64,000 nucleotides of DNA, from the NCBI RefSeq assembly GCF_018332655.1, contig NZ_BOQL01000078.1, forward strand, positions 1-64,000. Direction: 5' to 3'. Of this stretch, positions 23,495 to 32,647 are shown one piece after another; positions within the stretch are counted from its first letter, which is position 1, and each line of letters begins with the position of its first letter. The notes under the pieces were generated by a model. That model saw only the letters and a program-made list of their open reading frames with translations, did not search any database and was not told where the DNA came from. Source of the stretch: Actinoplanes auranticolor. Lineage in GTDB: Bacteria; Actinomycetota; Actinomycetes; Mycobacteriales; Micromonosporaceae. The position numbers were made by a program, and so were the translations under genes.

Positions 23495-26092
23495 TCAGGC
23501 CGTGGCCGCCGGGGCGGGCGACTGCACGTCGAAGGTCAGCTGACCCTCGGCCACGTCGACCCGGACCGTCTGCCCGGGCGCCAGGTCGGCGCTGAGCAGC
23601 AGCCGCGAGAGCCGGTTGTCCAGCTCGCGCTGGATCGTGCGGCGCAGCGGCCGGGCGCCGTACTCGCGCTGGAAGCCGCGCTCGGCCAGCCAGTCGATCG
23701 CCACCGGGGTGATGTCCAGCGTGACGTCCTGCGCGTGCAGGCGCCGCCGGGTCTCCTCCAGCAGCATCTCGGTGATCTGCCGCAGCTGCTCGGTCTCCAG
23801 CTGCCGGAAGACGATGATCTCGTCGATCCGGTTGATGAACTCCGGCCGGAACTGTTCGCGCAGGCGGCGGTCCAGCTTCTCCCGCAGGCCGTCGTCGACG
23901 GCCGAGCCGTCGTCGCCGGTGCCGAAGCCCAGCGTGCGCTTGGTGCCGCTGATGATGTCCGAGCCGATGTTGCTCGTCATGATCAGTACGGTGTTCTTGA
24001 AGCTCACCGTCCGGCCCTGGCTGTCGGTCAGCCGCCCGTCGTCCAGCACCTGCAGCAGGATGTTGAACACGTCCGGGTGCGCCTTCTCGATCTCGTCCAG
24101 CAGCACCACCGAGTACGGCCGGCGCCGCACAGCCTCGGTGAGCTGACCGGCCTCGTCGTAGCCGACGTAGCCGGGAGGCGCACCGACGAGCCGGGAGACG
24201 GTGTGCCGCTCCTGGAACTCGCTCATGTCGAAGCGGACCATCCGCTCGGCGTCGCCGAACAGCGCGTCCGCCAGGGTGCGGGCGAGCTCGGTCTTGCCGA
24301 CACCGGTCGGGCCGAGGAACAGGAAGCTGCCCACCGGCCGGTCCGGGTCACCCAGCCCGGCCCGGGACCGCCGGACCGCCTCGGCGACGGCGGAGACCGC
24401 CTCGTCCTGACCGATCACGTGCTCGTGCAGGTGCGTCTCGAGGCGCAGCAGCCGCTCGCGCTCCTCCTCGGTGAGCTGCGCGACCGGGATGCCGGTGGCC
24501 CGCGACACGACCTCGGCGATGTCGTCCGGGGTCACCTGCGGCACGGCTGAGCCGGCCCCGCGGCGGGAAACCGAGGCAAGACCGTCACTTGAGCCGGTGG
24601 CGTCCGTACCCTCGATCCGCTGCTTGATCGCGTTGATCTCGTCCCGCAGGGCCGAGGCCTTCTCGTAGTTCTCCGCCGCGACCGCCTGGTCGCGGTCGCG
24701 GGTGAGCTGCTCGAGGAGCCGCTCCTGCTCGCGTACGTCCGCCGCGGGGGTCTTGACCCGCAGCCGCACCCGCGCACCGGCCTGGTCGATCAGGTCGATC
24801 GCCTTGTCCGGCAGGAACCGGTCGGTGATGTAGCGGTCGGACAGCTCCGCCGCGGCGTCGAGCGCCTCGTCGGTGATCCGCACCTGGTGGTGCGCCTCGT
24901 AGTTGTCGCGCAGACCGCGCAGGATCGCCACGGTGTCCTCGACGCTGGGCTCGCCGATCAGGACCGGCTGGAAGCGGCGGGCCAGGGCGGCGTCCTTCTC
25001 GAGGTACTTGCGGTACTCGTCCAGCGTGGTCGCGCCGACCACCCGCATCCGGCCCCGGGCCAGGGCGGGCTTGAGCATGTTGCCGGCGTCCATGCCGCCA
25101 CCGTCGCCGCCGCCGCCACCGGCGCCGACCAGGGTGTGGATCTCGTCCAGGAAGACGATCAGGCCGTCGCCGTTCTCCTGGATCTCGTCGATGATCTTGC
25201 TCAGCCGCTCCTCGAAGTCGCCGCGGTAGCGGGTGCCCGCCACCAGGCCCGTCAGGTCGAGCTGGATGACGCGCTTGCCCGCGAGGGTCTGCGGCACGTC
25301 GCCGTCCACGATGCGCTGGGCCAGGCCCTCGACGACGGCGGTCTTGCCGACGCCGGCCTCACCGATCAACACGGGGTTGTTCTTGGTCCGCCGCGACAGG
25401 ATCTCGACGGCCTGCTCGATCTCGTCGGCCCGGCCGATGACCGGGTCGATCTCGCCGCGCCGGGCCAGCTCGGTCAGGTCCACGCCGTACTGCTCGAGGG
25501 TGGGGGTGCTGCCCGTGCCGCCGTTCTCATTGCCGCGACCACCGGGACCACCCCGGCCCGGCTGCGGCTCGGCCTGCTGCAGCGTGCGCGGGTCGATCCG
25601 CGCGGCGAGCAGGCGGCCCGCCGTGGAGTCCGGGTTGAGGCCGAGCGCCATCAGGATGTGCTCGGGCCCCACATAGGAGGCGCCGACGGCGCGCGAGAGC
25701 TGCAGGCTGTCCAGCAGCGCGCGCTTGGCGGCGGGGGTCAGCGCGATCCGGTCGGGAAGCTGGCCGCCCGGCACCCGGGTGACGCCGCCGAGCTCGGCGA
25801 GCAGGGCGTCGGGGTCGCCGCCGGCCCGGCGGACCAGGGCCTGCTGCGGCTCCTGCTGGAGCAGCGCCCAGAGCAGGTGCTCGGTGTCGAGGTCCGCGAG
25901 GCCGATGCCGGCCGGCGCCACCTCGGCGGCCCGGCGCGCGGCGACGGACAGGACCTCACGCGCGTCCGCGCTCATGAATCTGGTGATGTCGATCCGCTGC
26001 GCGGACCGTCGTGGCTCGGCCGCCCCGAAGAAGCGGGCGAACAGGTCGTCCCAGTCACCGGGGCCACCCGGCCCCAGGGGTCCGATGCTCAT
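23495..26092 (-). CDS. ClpC-like AAA+ unfoldase (Clp ATP-binding subunit)
   Basis: The 865-residue Hsp100 protein starts with a Gly/Pro-rich leader and WDDLFARFF, then two Clp-N repeats (about 35-175) and a Gly-rich linker. AAA domain 1 has Walker A GEAGVGKT at 244-251, Walker [10 protein letters not shown] and RRFQPVLI. The middle domain carries a UVR-like motif, [21 protein letters not shown], near 475-495. AAA domain 2 has Walker A GPTGVGKT at 594-601 and [13 protein letters not shown]. The LGF tripeptide in KRTLGFGTG matches the ClpP-docking loop, so it probably feeds ClpP. ATG 26090-26092 begins the conserved text. It is distinct from a typical ClpC1 because of its leader. Confidence 0.9.
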   Translation of the reverse strand: MSIGPLGPGGPGDWDDLFARFFGAAEPRRSAQRIDITRFMSADAREVLSVAARRAAEVAPAGIGLADLDTEHLLWALLQQEPQQALVRRAGGDPDALLAELGGVTRVPGGQLPDRIALTPAAKRALLDSLQLSRAVGASYVGPEHILMALGLNPDSTAGRLLAARIDPRTLQQAEPQPGRGGPGGRGNENGGTGSTPTLEQYGVDLTELARRGEIDPVIGRADEIEQAVEILSRRTKNNPVLIGEAGVGKTAVVEGLAQRIVDGDVPQTLAGKRVIQLDLTGLVAGTRYRGDFEERLSKIIDEIQENGDGLIVFLDEIHTLVGAGGGGGDGGGMDAGNMLKPALARGRMRVVGATTLDEYRKYLEKDAALARRFQPVLIGEPSVEDTVAILRGLRDNYEAHHQVRITDEALDAAAELSDRYITDRFLPDKAIDLIDQAGARVRLRVKTPAADVREQERLLEQLTRDRDQAVAAENYEKASALRDEINAIKQRIEGTDATGSSDGLASVSRRGAGSAVPQVTPDDIAEVVSRATGIPVAQLTEEERERLLRLETHLHEHVIGQDEAVSAVAEAVRRSRAGLGDPDRPVGSFLFLGPTGVGKTELARTLADALFGDAERMVRFDMSEFQERHTVSRLVGAPPGYVGYDEAGQLTEAVRRRPYSVVLLDEIEKAHPDVFNILLQVLDDGRLTDSQGRTVSFKNTVLIMTSNIGSDIISGTKRTLGFGTGDDGSAVDDGLREKLDRRLREQFRPEFINRIDEIIVFRQLETEQLRQITEMLLEETRRRLHAQDVTLDITPVAIDWLAERGFQREYGARPLRRTIQRELDNRLSRLLLSADLAPGQTVRVDVAEGQLTFDVQSPAPAATA

Positions 26093-26200
26093 AGTCTCTT
26101 CTCTCCTGATACAGCTGGTCGGGAGCGGCGATCCACCGCCTGCCCGTGGCAGCACAGCGCCCTGAACGGGTGTTTGATTCCGGTGTGAGACGCTCCTTAC

Positions 26201-26575
26201 ATGAGCGTCCCGCTGCTGGTCGTCGACGCCGCCAACGTGCTCGGCTCCAAGCCGGACGGTTGGTGGCGGGACCGCGCCGGGGCCACCGCCAGGCTGCGCG
26301 ACGGCCTCGTGGGTATCAACGCCACGGGGCTGCCGGATCTTCCGGGACCGGTCGAGGTGGTGCTGGTCGTGGAGGGCCGCGCCCGCGACGTCCCGGCGGT
26401 CGAGGGGGTCCGCGTCGTGCGCGCGTCCGGCTCCGGGGACGACACGATCGTGGCGGTGGTCGCCGGCGAGGGCGCCGGCCGGCCGGTGGTCGTGGTGACC
26501 GCGGACCGCGGCCTGCGCGAGCGGGTGACCGCCCTGGGCGCGGCGGTACGCGGTCCTTCAGCCGTCCCCCGCTGA
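26201..26575 (+). CDS. NYN/PIN-like domain protein
   Basis: A 124-residue single-domain protein with the acidic pattern of NYN/PIN-fold nucleases: LLVVDAANVLGSKPDGWWRDR (D9, N12), a central VVLVVEGRAR, RASGSGDDTIVAVVA (paired Asp) and VVVVTADRGLRERV (T-x-D). An RNase role is known for related folds but not shown here. It is divergent from the ClpC-like gene. ATG 26201 lacks a strong Shine-Dalgarno sequence. Confidence 0.8.
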   Translation: MSVPLLVVDAANVLGSKPDGWWRDRAGATARLRDGLVGINATGLPDLPGPVEVVLVVEGRARDVPAVEGVRVVRASGSGDDTIVAVVAGEGAGRPVVVVTADRGLRERVTALGAAVRGPSAVPR

Positions 26576-26680
26576 GCTCCCGTGGGCACCGGGTGGGCCG
26601 CGCTGCCGTGTCCCCGGCGGACGTGCGAGCATGAATTCGCGAAAGGGGCGTGCGGGCACGACCGCCCCATCGTGGACGAC

Positions 26681-26686
26681 TATTCT
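26681..26686 (+). promoter_or_regulatory. Candidate -10 box of the FtsK-like operon
   Basis: TATTCT lies 42 bp before the GTG start of the first operon gene in an otherwise GC-rich gap, with a GGGGCG-N12-CGCCCC hairpin at 26645-26668 just upstream (possible terminator of the NYN gene). The -35 region is not convincing. Confidence 0.35.
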
Positions 26687-26727
26687 GGGTTCTCACCGCC
26701 GTGTCGATATCGCAGGAGGCTGCACGA

Positions 26728-26988
26728 GTGGCCAGCGTCGCCGAGGTCAGAGCGGCTGTGGACGCCGCACTCCAACAGGTCACGGAGGGTCAGGCGGCGA
26801 TCCAGGCAGCCCGCGAGAAGCTCGGTGAGGCCCAGCAGAGCCTGGCCGCGGCGCTCGACGGCAGCGCCAACGACGCGGTCGGTGCCGCCCATGCCTCCCT
26901 GTCGCAGGCCGACCAGCAGCTCGAGGAGTGCCTCGGCGCCACGCTGCTCGCCGTCGAGCAGGCGCAGACCTACACGGCGACGCTGTAA
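26728..26988 (+). CDS. Small alanine/glutamine-rich helical-hairpin protein
   Basis: 86 residues predicted as two long amphipathic helices (about 4-45 and 52-82) broken by DGSANDAVG. Size and shape resemble ESX/WXG100 substrates, but there is no W-x-G at the turn and no YxxxD/E tail; the end is QTYTATL. GTG 26728 has AGGAGG 8 nt upstream, a strong start. It is the first gene of a four-gene operon with an FtsK/EccC-like ATPase two genes later. I do not recognise the family with certainty; similar short helical proteins occur in Micromonosporaceae genomes. A secreted substrate or ATPase adaptor role is inference. Confidence 0.7.
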   Translation: MASVAEVRAAVDAALQQVTEGQAAIQAAREKLGEAQQSLAAALDGSANDAVGAAHASLSQADQQLEECLGATLLAVEQAQTYTATL

Positions 26989-26992
26989 CGCG

Positions 26993-27892
26993 ATGTCGCT
27001 GCTGCAGGAACTCGGCGCCCAGCTCCGGGCCACTTCCGACGAGCTGCCCACCGGCCTGGTCACGGTGGCGATGGAGCGGCTGCGCAGCGCCACCGAGCTG
27101 CTGAACTGGGTGCGCCAGACCTCCGTCGACCCGATCGGCGTACCGCAGCTGGGCAACGCCACCGAGCACGCCGAGCACGCCGCGGCCGCCCTGCGGCTGG
27201 CCCAGGACGCCATCGCGGCGTACCTGGCCGCGCTGGGCCTGTCCGCCGAAGCGAGTGCCCCGCCGGACCGGGACTGGAAGGCCGGCCTGCAGGAGCAGAA
27301 GGAGAAGAAGCAGGACGAGCCCGCGGGCCCCCCGGCGCAGCAGGAGCAGCAGCCCCCGCCGGAGAAGCTCGGCCCCTGGTGGCGCGAGCGCGTCGAGAAG
27401 CTGACCGGTGAGGCGCCGCCCCCGGCGCAGGAGAGCGACACGCCGGAACGCCCGCAGAACACCGCCGAGCTGCTGCGCAAGGTGGCCGCCGGGGTGCGTT
27501 CGGGTGACCGCGCGCGGCTCGGCCGGGACCTGCACGGCGTCAACGCCGCCACCGGGCTGGGCCTGTCCGCGGTGACCCCGCCGGTGCTCCAGCGCCTCGC
27601 CGGCGACCTGCTCGGTCACGAGCCCGGGCCCGACGACCTGCAACGGCTGCGCGGCGCCGCCGGGGGCCGGGTCAAGTCCCTGCTGCCGGGCACGCCGCCC
27701 GCCGTGCTGGACGCCCTGCTCGCCCGCATCTGCCGGACCAAGCCACCCGAGCAGGCGCCGGCCCACCCGGCCGACTCGGCGGTCACCGCGAGCGTGCTGA
27801 CCGGCGTGCTGCTGGCCCGCCTGGGCCGCGATCCGGCGACGCTCGACCCGGGCGCGCCCGAGCCGTTGCGACCCCGCGGTGTCGATGCCTGA
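26993..27892 (+). CDS. Uncharacterised two-domain protein of the FtsK-like operon
   Basis: 299 residues in three parts. Residues 1-85 are helical (LLQELGAQLRATSDELPTGLVTVAMERLRSATELLNWVRQTS...HAEHAAAALRLAQDAIAAYLAAL), of the same helical-hairpin style as the preceding small protein. Residues about 85-150 are a charged Gln/Pro/Lys linker with PWWRERVEKLTG. Residues about 155-299 are a compact Ala/Leu/Gly-rich domain (NTAELLRKVAAGVRSGDRARLGRDLHGVNAATGLGL...RGVDA). No named family is recognised. It starts 4 bp after the small gene, and its stop overlaps the ATPase start, so all are co-translated. The shared first domain suggests it interacts with the same partner. Confidence 0.75.
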   Translation: MSLLQELGAQLRATSDELPTGLVTVAMERLRSATELLNWVRQTSVDPIGVPQLGNATEHAEHAAAALRLAQDAIAAYLAALGLSAEASAPPDRDWKAGLQEQKEKKQDEPAGPPAQQEQQPPPEKLGPWWRERVEKLTGEAPPPAQESDTPERPQNTAELLRKVAAGVRSGDRARLGRDLHGVNAATGLGLSAVTPPVLQRLAGDLLGHEPGPDDLQRLRGAAGGRVKSLLPGTPPAVLDALLARICRTKPPEQAPAHPADSAVTASVLTGVLLARLGRDPATLDPGAPEPLRPRGVDA

Positions 27893-30530
27893 CTCCAAGG
27901 CCCAGCAGGTCGTCGAGGTCCGCGCCGCGCTGTCGCACGCCCTCGGCGCGGCCGACGACGCCCTCGAGGAGGCCCGCAGCGCGTACGAGGCGGCCGTGAC
28001 CAGGCGGGCCCGGGTGGTGGCCGCGGCCCGCGAGCGGCGGATCCGGCTCGCCGGCGAACGCGACAAGCGGCTGCGCGAGATCGACGAGCAGCACGAACGT
28101 GACCTCGCCGCGCTGGCCGGGGCCGCTACCGAGACCGCTCTGCTGGCCGCGCCGGGCGCCGCCGGTCTGCCCTGGGACCAGTGGCGGCCCACCCCGGCCG
28201 GCACCCAGGTCGCGGCGCCGGAGCTGCGGGTGGGCCGGTTGCTGCTGCCGTACGACGGCGACGTGCCCGCGCTCGTGCCGCTGCTCGATCACGGGCACGT
28301 GGTGGTCGAGGGCGACGAGCGCATCGGTGACGACGTCGTCGCCAGCCTGCTGCTGCGGGCCCTCGGCAGCTCGGAGGCGGGCCGGATCCGGCTCACCGGC
28401 TACGACCCCGAGCAGCTCGGCGGCGGACTGGCCGGCTTCGCGCCGCTGGCCCCGGCCGGGGTGCTGAGCTTCGTCGGCCCCGGCGGGCTCCCGGCCCTGC
28501 TGGACGAGCTCGTCGACCACGTCCGGCGGATCAACGAGACCGTGCTGGCCGGCGAGCACACGTCGCTGCGCGAGCTGGCCTCGGCGACCGGCCGGCGGCC
28601 CGAGCCCTGGCGGGTGGCGATCCTGCTGGGCGCCGGGCGAGCCGACGAGCTGTCGCGGCACGAGCGCGGTCAGCTCGACCGGCTGCTGCGCACTGGGGCC
28701 GCTTGCGGCGTACACCTGATCATGCGGGGTCTCGCGGTGCGGCCCGGCACCGGCATCGAGGTCGTCACGGCGGCCGAAGGCGACGCCGCGCGGCTGAGCG
28801 GTTGCGGTGACCTTCCGGTACGCCTGGACGCCGGCCCGCCGGCGTCCGTGGTCACCCGCACCTGCCGGCAGATCGCCGACGAGGTCGCCGCCGGACCCGC
28901 CCCCGTCGCCCTGGACAGCCTGCTGCCGGAGCACGAGTGGCAGCAGAGTTCCGCCCGGGCGCTGACCGCGCCGCTCGGCGACAGCCCGCAGGGCGCCCCG
29001 GTGCACGTGACCCTGAGCGACTACCCGCCGCACGCCCTGATCGCCGGGCCGTCCGGCACTGGCAAGACCAATCTGATCTACGCCTGGATGGGCGCGCTCG
29101 CGGCCCGGTACTCCCCCGCCGAGCTGGCCTTCTATCTGCTCGACTTCAAGGAGGGCGTGTCGTTCGCCCGGTTCGCGCCGGGCCGGCGCGACCCGAGCTG
29201 GCTGCCGCACGTACGGCTGGTCGGGGTGAACGTCAACACCGACCGGGAATTCGGCCTGGCGCTGCTGCGGTTCCTCGGCGCCGAGCTGCGCAGCCGGGCG
29301 GACGCGGCCAAGCGGCACGAGGTGACCAACCTGGCCGAGCTGCGGGCCGAGGATCCGGACGGCTCGTGGCCGCGGATCGTGGCCGTGGTCGACGAGTTCC
29401 AGGTGCTGCTGTCCGGGCGCGACGCGGTGGCCGCCGAGGCCGTGGACCTGCTGGAGGATCTGGCCCGGCGCGGCCGTTCGCAGGGCATTCACCTGGTGCT
29501 GGCCAGCCAGGACGTCTCCGGCATCGAGGCGCTGTGGGGCCGGCCCGCGCTGGTCGCGCAGTTCTCGCTGCGGATCGCGCTGCCCCGGGCCCGCCGGGTG
29601 CTGGCCGAGACCAACCAGGCCGCGGACGCGCTGCCGCGCTACCACGCGGTCGTCAACGCCGACTCGGGCGCGATCGAGGCGAACCGGGTGGTCCGGGTGC
29701 CGGACGCGGGCAACCGGGAACGCTGGAGCGAGCTGCAGCACCGGCTGTGGCGGCACCGGCCGCCGGAGCTGCCCGCACCACGGCTGTTCGACGGCGACGC
29801 CATCCCCCGACTGGAGGACAGCCCCGAGTTCCGCCGGTTCGCGCCGGCCGCCACGGTGCCCGCGCCGGTGGTGCTGCTCGGCGAGACCATCGATGTCGCG
29901 TCGCGGTCCGCGCAGACTACGCTGCGCCGGGCGCCGGGCCGGACCATCGCGGTGCTCGGCACCCGGGTCGACGAGGCGTGCGCGGTGCTGGGCACCGCGG
30001 CCCGGTCGCTGGCCGCCCAGTTCACACCGGGAGCGGCCCAGTTCTCCGTGGCGTGCCTGGACACCGATGCGGCGGTGGCGGTCGAGGCGCTGAAGCCGTA
30101 CCTGCCGGCCGAGACCGGCTATTTCGACAACGACAACGTGGACAGCCTGCTGGAGCTGGCGGCCGAGCGGGCCGAGTTCGGCTCGGCGGCCGACAAGCCC
30201 TGGTTCCTGCTGCTGTACGCCGTCGACGCGGCGCCCGGCGGCAGCAACGAGCTGCTGCGCCGGATCATGCGTCAGGGCCCGGAACGCCGCATCCACGTGA
30301 TCGGCTGGTGGCGCGGGGCGGCCCTGCTGCGCGACACCCTCGGCGGGCAGGGCACCAGGACCGACACGGTGGGAGCGTGGGTGGCGCTGGACGTGCACGG
30401 CAGTGAGCTGTCGCCGTACTACCCGGGACACGGCTCGCCGAACTGGTATCCGCGGCCCTGGCGGGCCCTGCACTTCGACCGCTCGGTGCACCGCGGGGCC
30501 GAGGTCATCATCCCGTACGGGCCGTCGTGA
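27885..30530 (+). CDS. FtsK/SpoIIIE/EccC-like ATPase without membrane segments
   Basis: An 881-residue protein. The N-terminus (1-80) is a charged coiled coil; 80-370 is a region with no motif I can name; then an FtsK/HerA-type P-loop ATPase. Walker A is AGPSGTGKTN (388-395), FYLLDFKEGVSFARF follows, and Walker B is IVAVVDEFQVLL with Asp503-Glu504. RGRSQGIHLVLASQDVSG is the FtsK-family sensor segment. A C-terminal ~230 residues (TLRRAPGRTIAVLGTRVDEACAVLG...) resembles a degenerate further nucleotide-binding fold. It differs from FtsK (no transmembrane domain, no gamma domain) and from EccC (one intact ATPase, not three). It may move DNA or protein; the substrate is unknown. Confidence 0.85.
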   Translation: MPDSKAQQVVEVRAALSHALGAADDALEEARSAYEAAVTRRARVVAAARERRIRLAGERDKRLREIDEQHERDLAALAGAATETALLAAPGAAGLPWDQWRPTPAGTQVAAPELRVGRLLLPYDGDVPALVPLLDHGHVVVEGDERIGDDVVASLLLRALGSSEAGRIRLTGYDPEQLGGGLAGFAPLAPAGVLSFVGPGGLPALLDELVDHVRRINETVLAGEHTSLRELASATGRRPEPWRVAILLGAGRADELSRHERGQLDRLLRTGAACGVHLIMRGLAVRPGTGIEVVTAAEGDAARLSGCGDLPVRLDAGPPASVVTRTCRQIADEVAAGPAPVALDSLLPEHEWQQSSARALTAPLGDSPQGAPVHVTLSDYPPHALIAGPSGTGKTNLIYAWMGALAARYSPAELAFYLLDFKEGVSFARFAPGRRDPSWLPHVRLVGVNVNTDREFGLALLRFLGAELRSRADAAKRHEVTNLAELRAEDPDGSWPRIVAVVDEFQVLLSGRDAVAAEAVDLLEDLARRGRSQGIHLVLASQDVSGIEALWGRPALVAQFSLRIALPRARRVLAETNQAADALPRYHAVVNADSGAIEANRVVRVPDAGNRERWSELQHRLWRHRPPELPAPRLFDGDAIPRLEDSPEFRRFAPAATVPAPVVLLGETIDVASRSAQTTLRRAPGRTIAVLGTRVDEACAVLGTAARSLAAQFTPGAAQFSVACLDTDAAVAVEALKPYLPAETGYFDNDNVDSLLELAAERAEFGSAADKPWFLLLYAVDAAPGGSNELLRRIMRQGPERRIHVIGWWRGAALLRDTLGGQGTRTDTVGAWVALDVHGSELSPYYPGHGSPNWYPRPWRALHFDRSVHRGAEVIIPYGPS

Positions 30531-31237
30531 CCGCGCCGGAGAACGACGGCACGGTGGAGCGCCGCACGCCGGACTACCGCAGTGTCGTACGGAAGCTGAC
30601 CAACCTGGACAACGAGGCCGCCGCCCACCGGGCCGAGGCGCGGGCCTGGCACGACAGCCGCGCGATCGAGGCCGACAACGCTGTCCGGGCGGCCGACCAG
30701 CGGATCCGCGAGACCCAGGCGGCGTGGCGGGCGGCCCAGCGCGAGCGGGAGGAGATCGACGCGCGCTCGGCGGTGCTGTGGGCCGAGTTCGCGCACAAGG
30801 CGGGCCGGGTGGCCGAGCGGTTCGGCGCGCACGCCCCGCAGCCGACCGTGCCCCACCAGCGGGACCGCGACGCCGAGGACTACCTGCAGGAGGCCGCGGC
30901 CACCGCGGCCTGGGCGCCGGCGCCGCGCAAGCCCTCCAGCGGGGCCTCACTGCTGTACGTCGTGCTGGGCGCGCTGGGCGGCGCGGTCGGGGTGGCGGCG
31001 TGGTCGACGTTGCGGTGGGCGGGCCGGGAGGCCGGGGGCGACTGGGCGGCCGGGCTGCCGGTGGTGGCGCTGGTCGTCGCGCTGCTGGGGCCGATCCTCG
31101 CGGTGATCACCGCGAAGCGGGTCGCTGACCGGCGCACGGTGCCGTTGGACACGTCGGCGGTGGCGACCGTGCTGATCGCCAGCTTGATCGCCGCCGGGTT
31201 GGTGCTGGCCCTGGCCCGGGGCAGCGCCGCAGCCTGA
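30527..31237 (+). CDS. Coiled-coil membrane protein of the FtsK-like operon
   Basis: 236 residues. Residues 15-100 form a highly charged coiled coil (LTNLDNEAAAHRAEARAWHDSRAIEADNAVRAADQRIRETQAAWRAAQREREEIDARS). A Pro-rich linker follows, then three hydrophobic helices: LLYVVLGALGGAVGVAAW, LPVVALVVALLGPILAVIT and VATVLIASLIAAGLVLALA. It starts with GTGA overlapping the ATPase stop. The layout suggests a membrane anchor that could dock the soluble ATPase through coiled-coil pairing, which is inferred from gene order and the ATPase coiled-coil N-terminus. No family is recognised. Confidence 0.8.
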   Translation: MTAPENDGTVERRTPDYRSVVRKLTNLDNEAAAHRAEARAWHDSRAIEADNAVRAADQRIRETQAAWRAAQREREEIDARSAVLWAEFAHKAGRVAERFGAHAPQPTVPHQRDRDAEDYLQEAAATAAWAPAPRKPSSGASLLYVVLGALGGAVGVAAWSTLRWAGREAGGDWAAGLPVVALVVALLGPILAVITAKRVADRRTVPLDTSAVATVLIASLIAAGLVLALARGSAAA

Positions 31238-31240
31238 GCC

Positions 31241-31329
31241 CGCGGAAGCCGGGCCTCTGCGCGGAAGCCGGACCTCTGCGCGGAAGCCGGGCCTGCGCGG
31301 AAGCCGGGCCTGCGCGGAGGCGGGCCTGG
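31241..31329. repeat. Tandem 17-19 bp repeat, 4-5 units
   Basis: Units of CGCGGAAGCCGGGCCT(CT)G begin at 31241, 31260, 31279 and 31296, with a degenerate fifth at 31313. The first two units are 19 bp, the next two 17 bp, differing by a CT dinucleotide. They lie between the operon end and a terminator. Unit length and absence of spacers exclude CRISPR. Confidence 0.8.
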
Positions 31330-31352
31330 CGAGGGCGGGAACTGGCCGGGTG

Positions 31353-31380
31353 CCCGGGCGCCGGTAGGGCGGCGCCCGGG
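31353..31380. terminator. Hairpin terminator between convergent genes
   Basis: CCCGGGCGCC (31353-31362) and GGCGCCCGGG (31371-31380) form a perfect 10-bp stem with an 8-nt loop. It lies just beyond the stop of the JmjC gene (minus strand) and downstream of the FtsK-like operon. Confidence 0.75.
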
Positions 31381-31383
31381 ACG

Positions 31384-32637
31384 TCAGGCGGTCGCCGGGA
31401 CGGTCAACGCTTCGCGGAGGAGGCGGCGGGCCAGGACCAGGCGGTCGTGGTCGTCGTCCAGCTCCGGCAGGTCGCCGACGCGGTGGGCGGTGCCGTCCAG
31501 CGCGGTGCGCACCGCCGCCGCGCAGTAGGCCGGGAAGCGCAGGGTGCGCCCGGTCATGCGGAGCACCACGTGCTCCGGGCCGTCCTCGTGCAGCTGCCAG
31601 CGCAGCCCCTCGCGGACCGTGATGCGGTCGTCCGGGCCGAGGCGCTCGGCGAACTCCAGCTGGGCCAGCGGGCGGACCGGGGCCGGGCGCTTGGCCGGCC
31701 AGGCCCGGTCGCGCAGCCGGGCCGCCACGGTGGCCGGGTCGGCGGTGAGCAGCCAGTCGCGCAGGGCTTCGACCGTCGCGGTGAGCTCCGGTGCGACGGC
31801 CTGCGGGTCGGCGACGTCCATCGCGTACGGCAGGGTGGCGCGCAGCCGCTGGTCCTCCGCCGCGAGCTGGAGCAGCTCCTCGACCAGGGCGTACCGGGTC
31901 AGCGCGCGGACGCCGAAGGTCAGGTGCAGGGAGCGTTCGCCCTGGGCCTGGGCCGAGTGCAGCCAGCCGCGGGGCAGGTAGAGGGCGTCGCCGGGGGCGA
32001 GCACGACGTCCAGCGTCGCCGGGCCGTCGGCCACCGCGCCGACCTCGTCCGCGCGGCCGCCCCAGGCCTGGCGTTCGAGCGGCTCGGGCAGGACGGGCTC
32101 GTGGATGCGCCAGCGCTTGGTGCCGTCCACCTGCAGCACGAACACGTCGTGGGTGTCGTAGTGGGTGGCGAAGCCCTTGTTGCCGGCCGGCGTCAGGTAG
32201 GCGTTGACCTGCAGCGGCTGCCGCAGCTCCTCGCCCAGCCGGCGGGCGTAGTCGATCAGCGGCGGCCAGATCCGGTGCAGGCCCTGCAGGACGAGGGTGG
32301 CGCCGCCGGCGTACAGGTGCATGATCTTGTCGTCGATCACCTGGTCGCTCACCTCGGCGCCGGCCCCGCCGCCGCCGGTGAAGGACGAGGCGGGCAGCAC
32401 CTTGCCCTGGTCGGCGACCCGCAGGAACGGGGTCCGCAGGCCGCGCTCGCTGAGCAGCTCGTCGACCGCCGCCGGGGAGAGCAGGTCGGTGAAGCCGTCC
32501 GGGCCGGCCAGCTCGTCGGCCCGGGTGAGCAGCGGCTGGCGCCCCCAGTAGGCCTCGGCGAACTTCGCCGGGTCGAGGGCGATCGCCCGCGCCAGTGCCG
32601 GGCGGTCCTCGGTGCCGCCCGGCGCAGGGTTCGTCAT
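31384..32637 (-). CDS. JmjC/cupin-4 2-oxoglutarate oxygenase (YcfD/NO66-like)
   Basis: A 417-residue Fe(II)/2-oxoglutarate dioxygenase of the family that includes ribosomal oxygenases YcfD (arginine hydroxylase) and human MINA53/NO66 (histidine hydroxylases). The iron facial triad is complete: His159 and Asp161 in FATHYDTHDVFVLQ and His227 in LYLPRGWLHSAQ. KRWRIHEP follows the first pair, and LQVNAYLTPAGNKGF precedes it. The C-terminal third is the winged-helix/dimer region of this family. ATG 32637 has GAGG about 10 nt upstream. The gene starts 10 bp after a gene for a repetitive Gly/Ala/Asp/His protein, which is an attractive substrate candidate. Confidence 0.92.
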   Translation of the reverse strand: MTNPAPGGTEDRPALARAIALDPAKFAEAYWGRQPLLTRADELAGPDGFTDLLSPAAVDELLSERGLRTPFLRVADQGKVLPASSFTGGGGAGAEVSDQVIDDKIMHLYAGGATLVLQGLHRIWPPLIDYARRLGEELRQPLQVNAYLTPAGNKGFATHYDTHDVFVLQVDGTKRWRIHEPVLPEPLERQAWGGRADEVGAVADGPATLDVVLAPGDALYLPRGWLHSAQAQGERSLHLTFGVRALTRYALVEELLQLAAEDQRLRATLPYAMDVADPQAVAPELTATVEALRDWLLTADPATVAARLRDRAWPAKRPAPVRPLAQLEFAERLGPDDRITVREGLRWQLHEDGPEHVVLRMTGRTLRFPAYCAAAVRTALDGTAHRVGDLPELDDDHDRLVLARRLLREALTVPATA

Positions 32638-32647
32638 GGCGTCAGCC

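Noticed and set aside
26728-26988. True WXG100 (EsxA/B) protein
   Set aside because: Size and hairpin fit, but there is no W-x-G turn and no C-terminal YxxxD/E signal, and no Ecc membrane genes are adjacent.
27783-30950. 1055-codon minus-strand frame opposite the FtsK-like operon
   Set aside because: Low-complexity antisense shadow; the plus strand has Walker motifs, start signals and overlaps.
31241-31329. CRISPR array
   Set aside because: Units are directly adjacent without unique spacers, only 17-19 bp long, and there are no cas genes.
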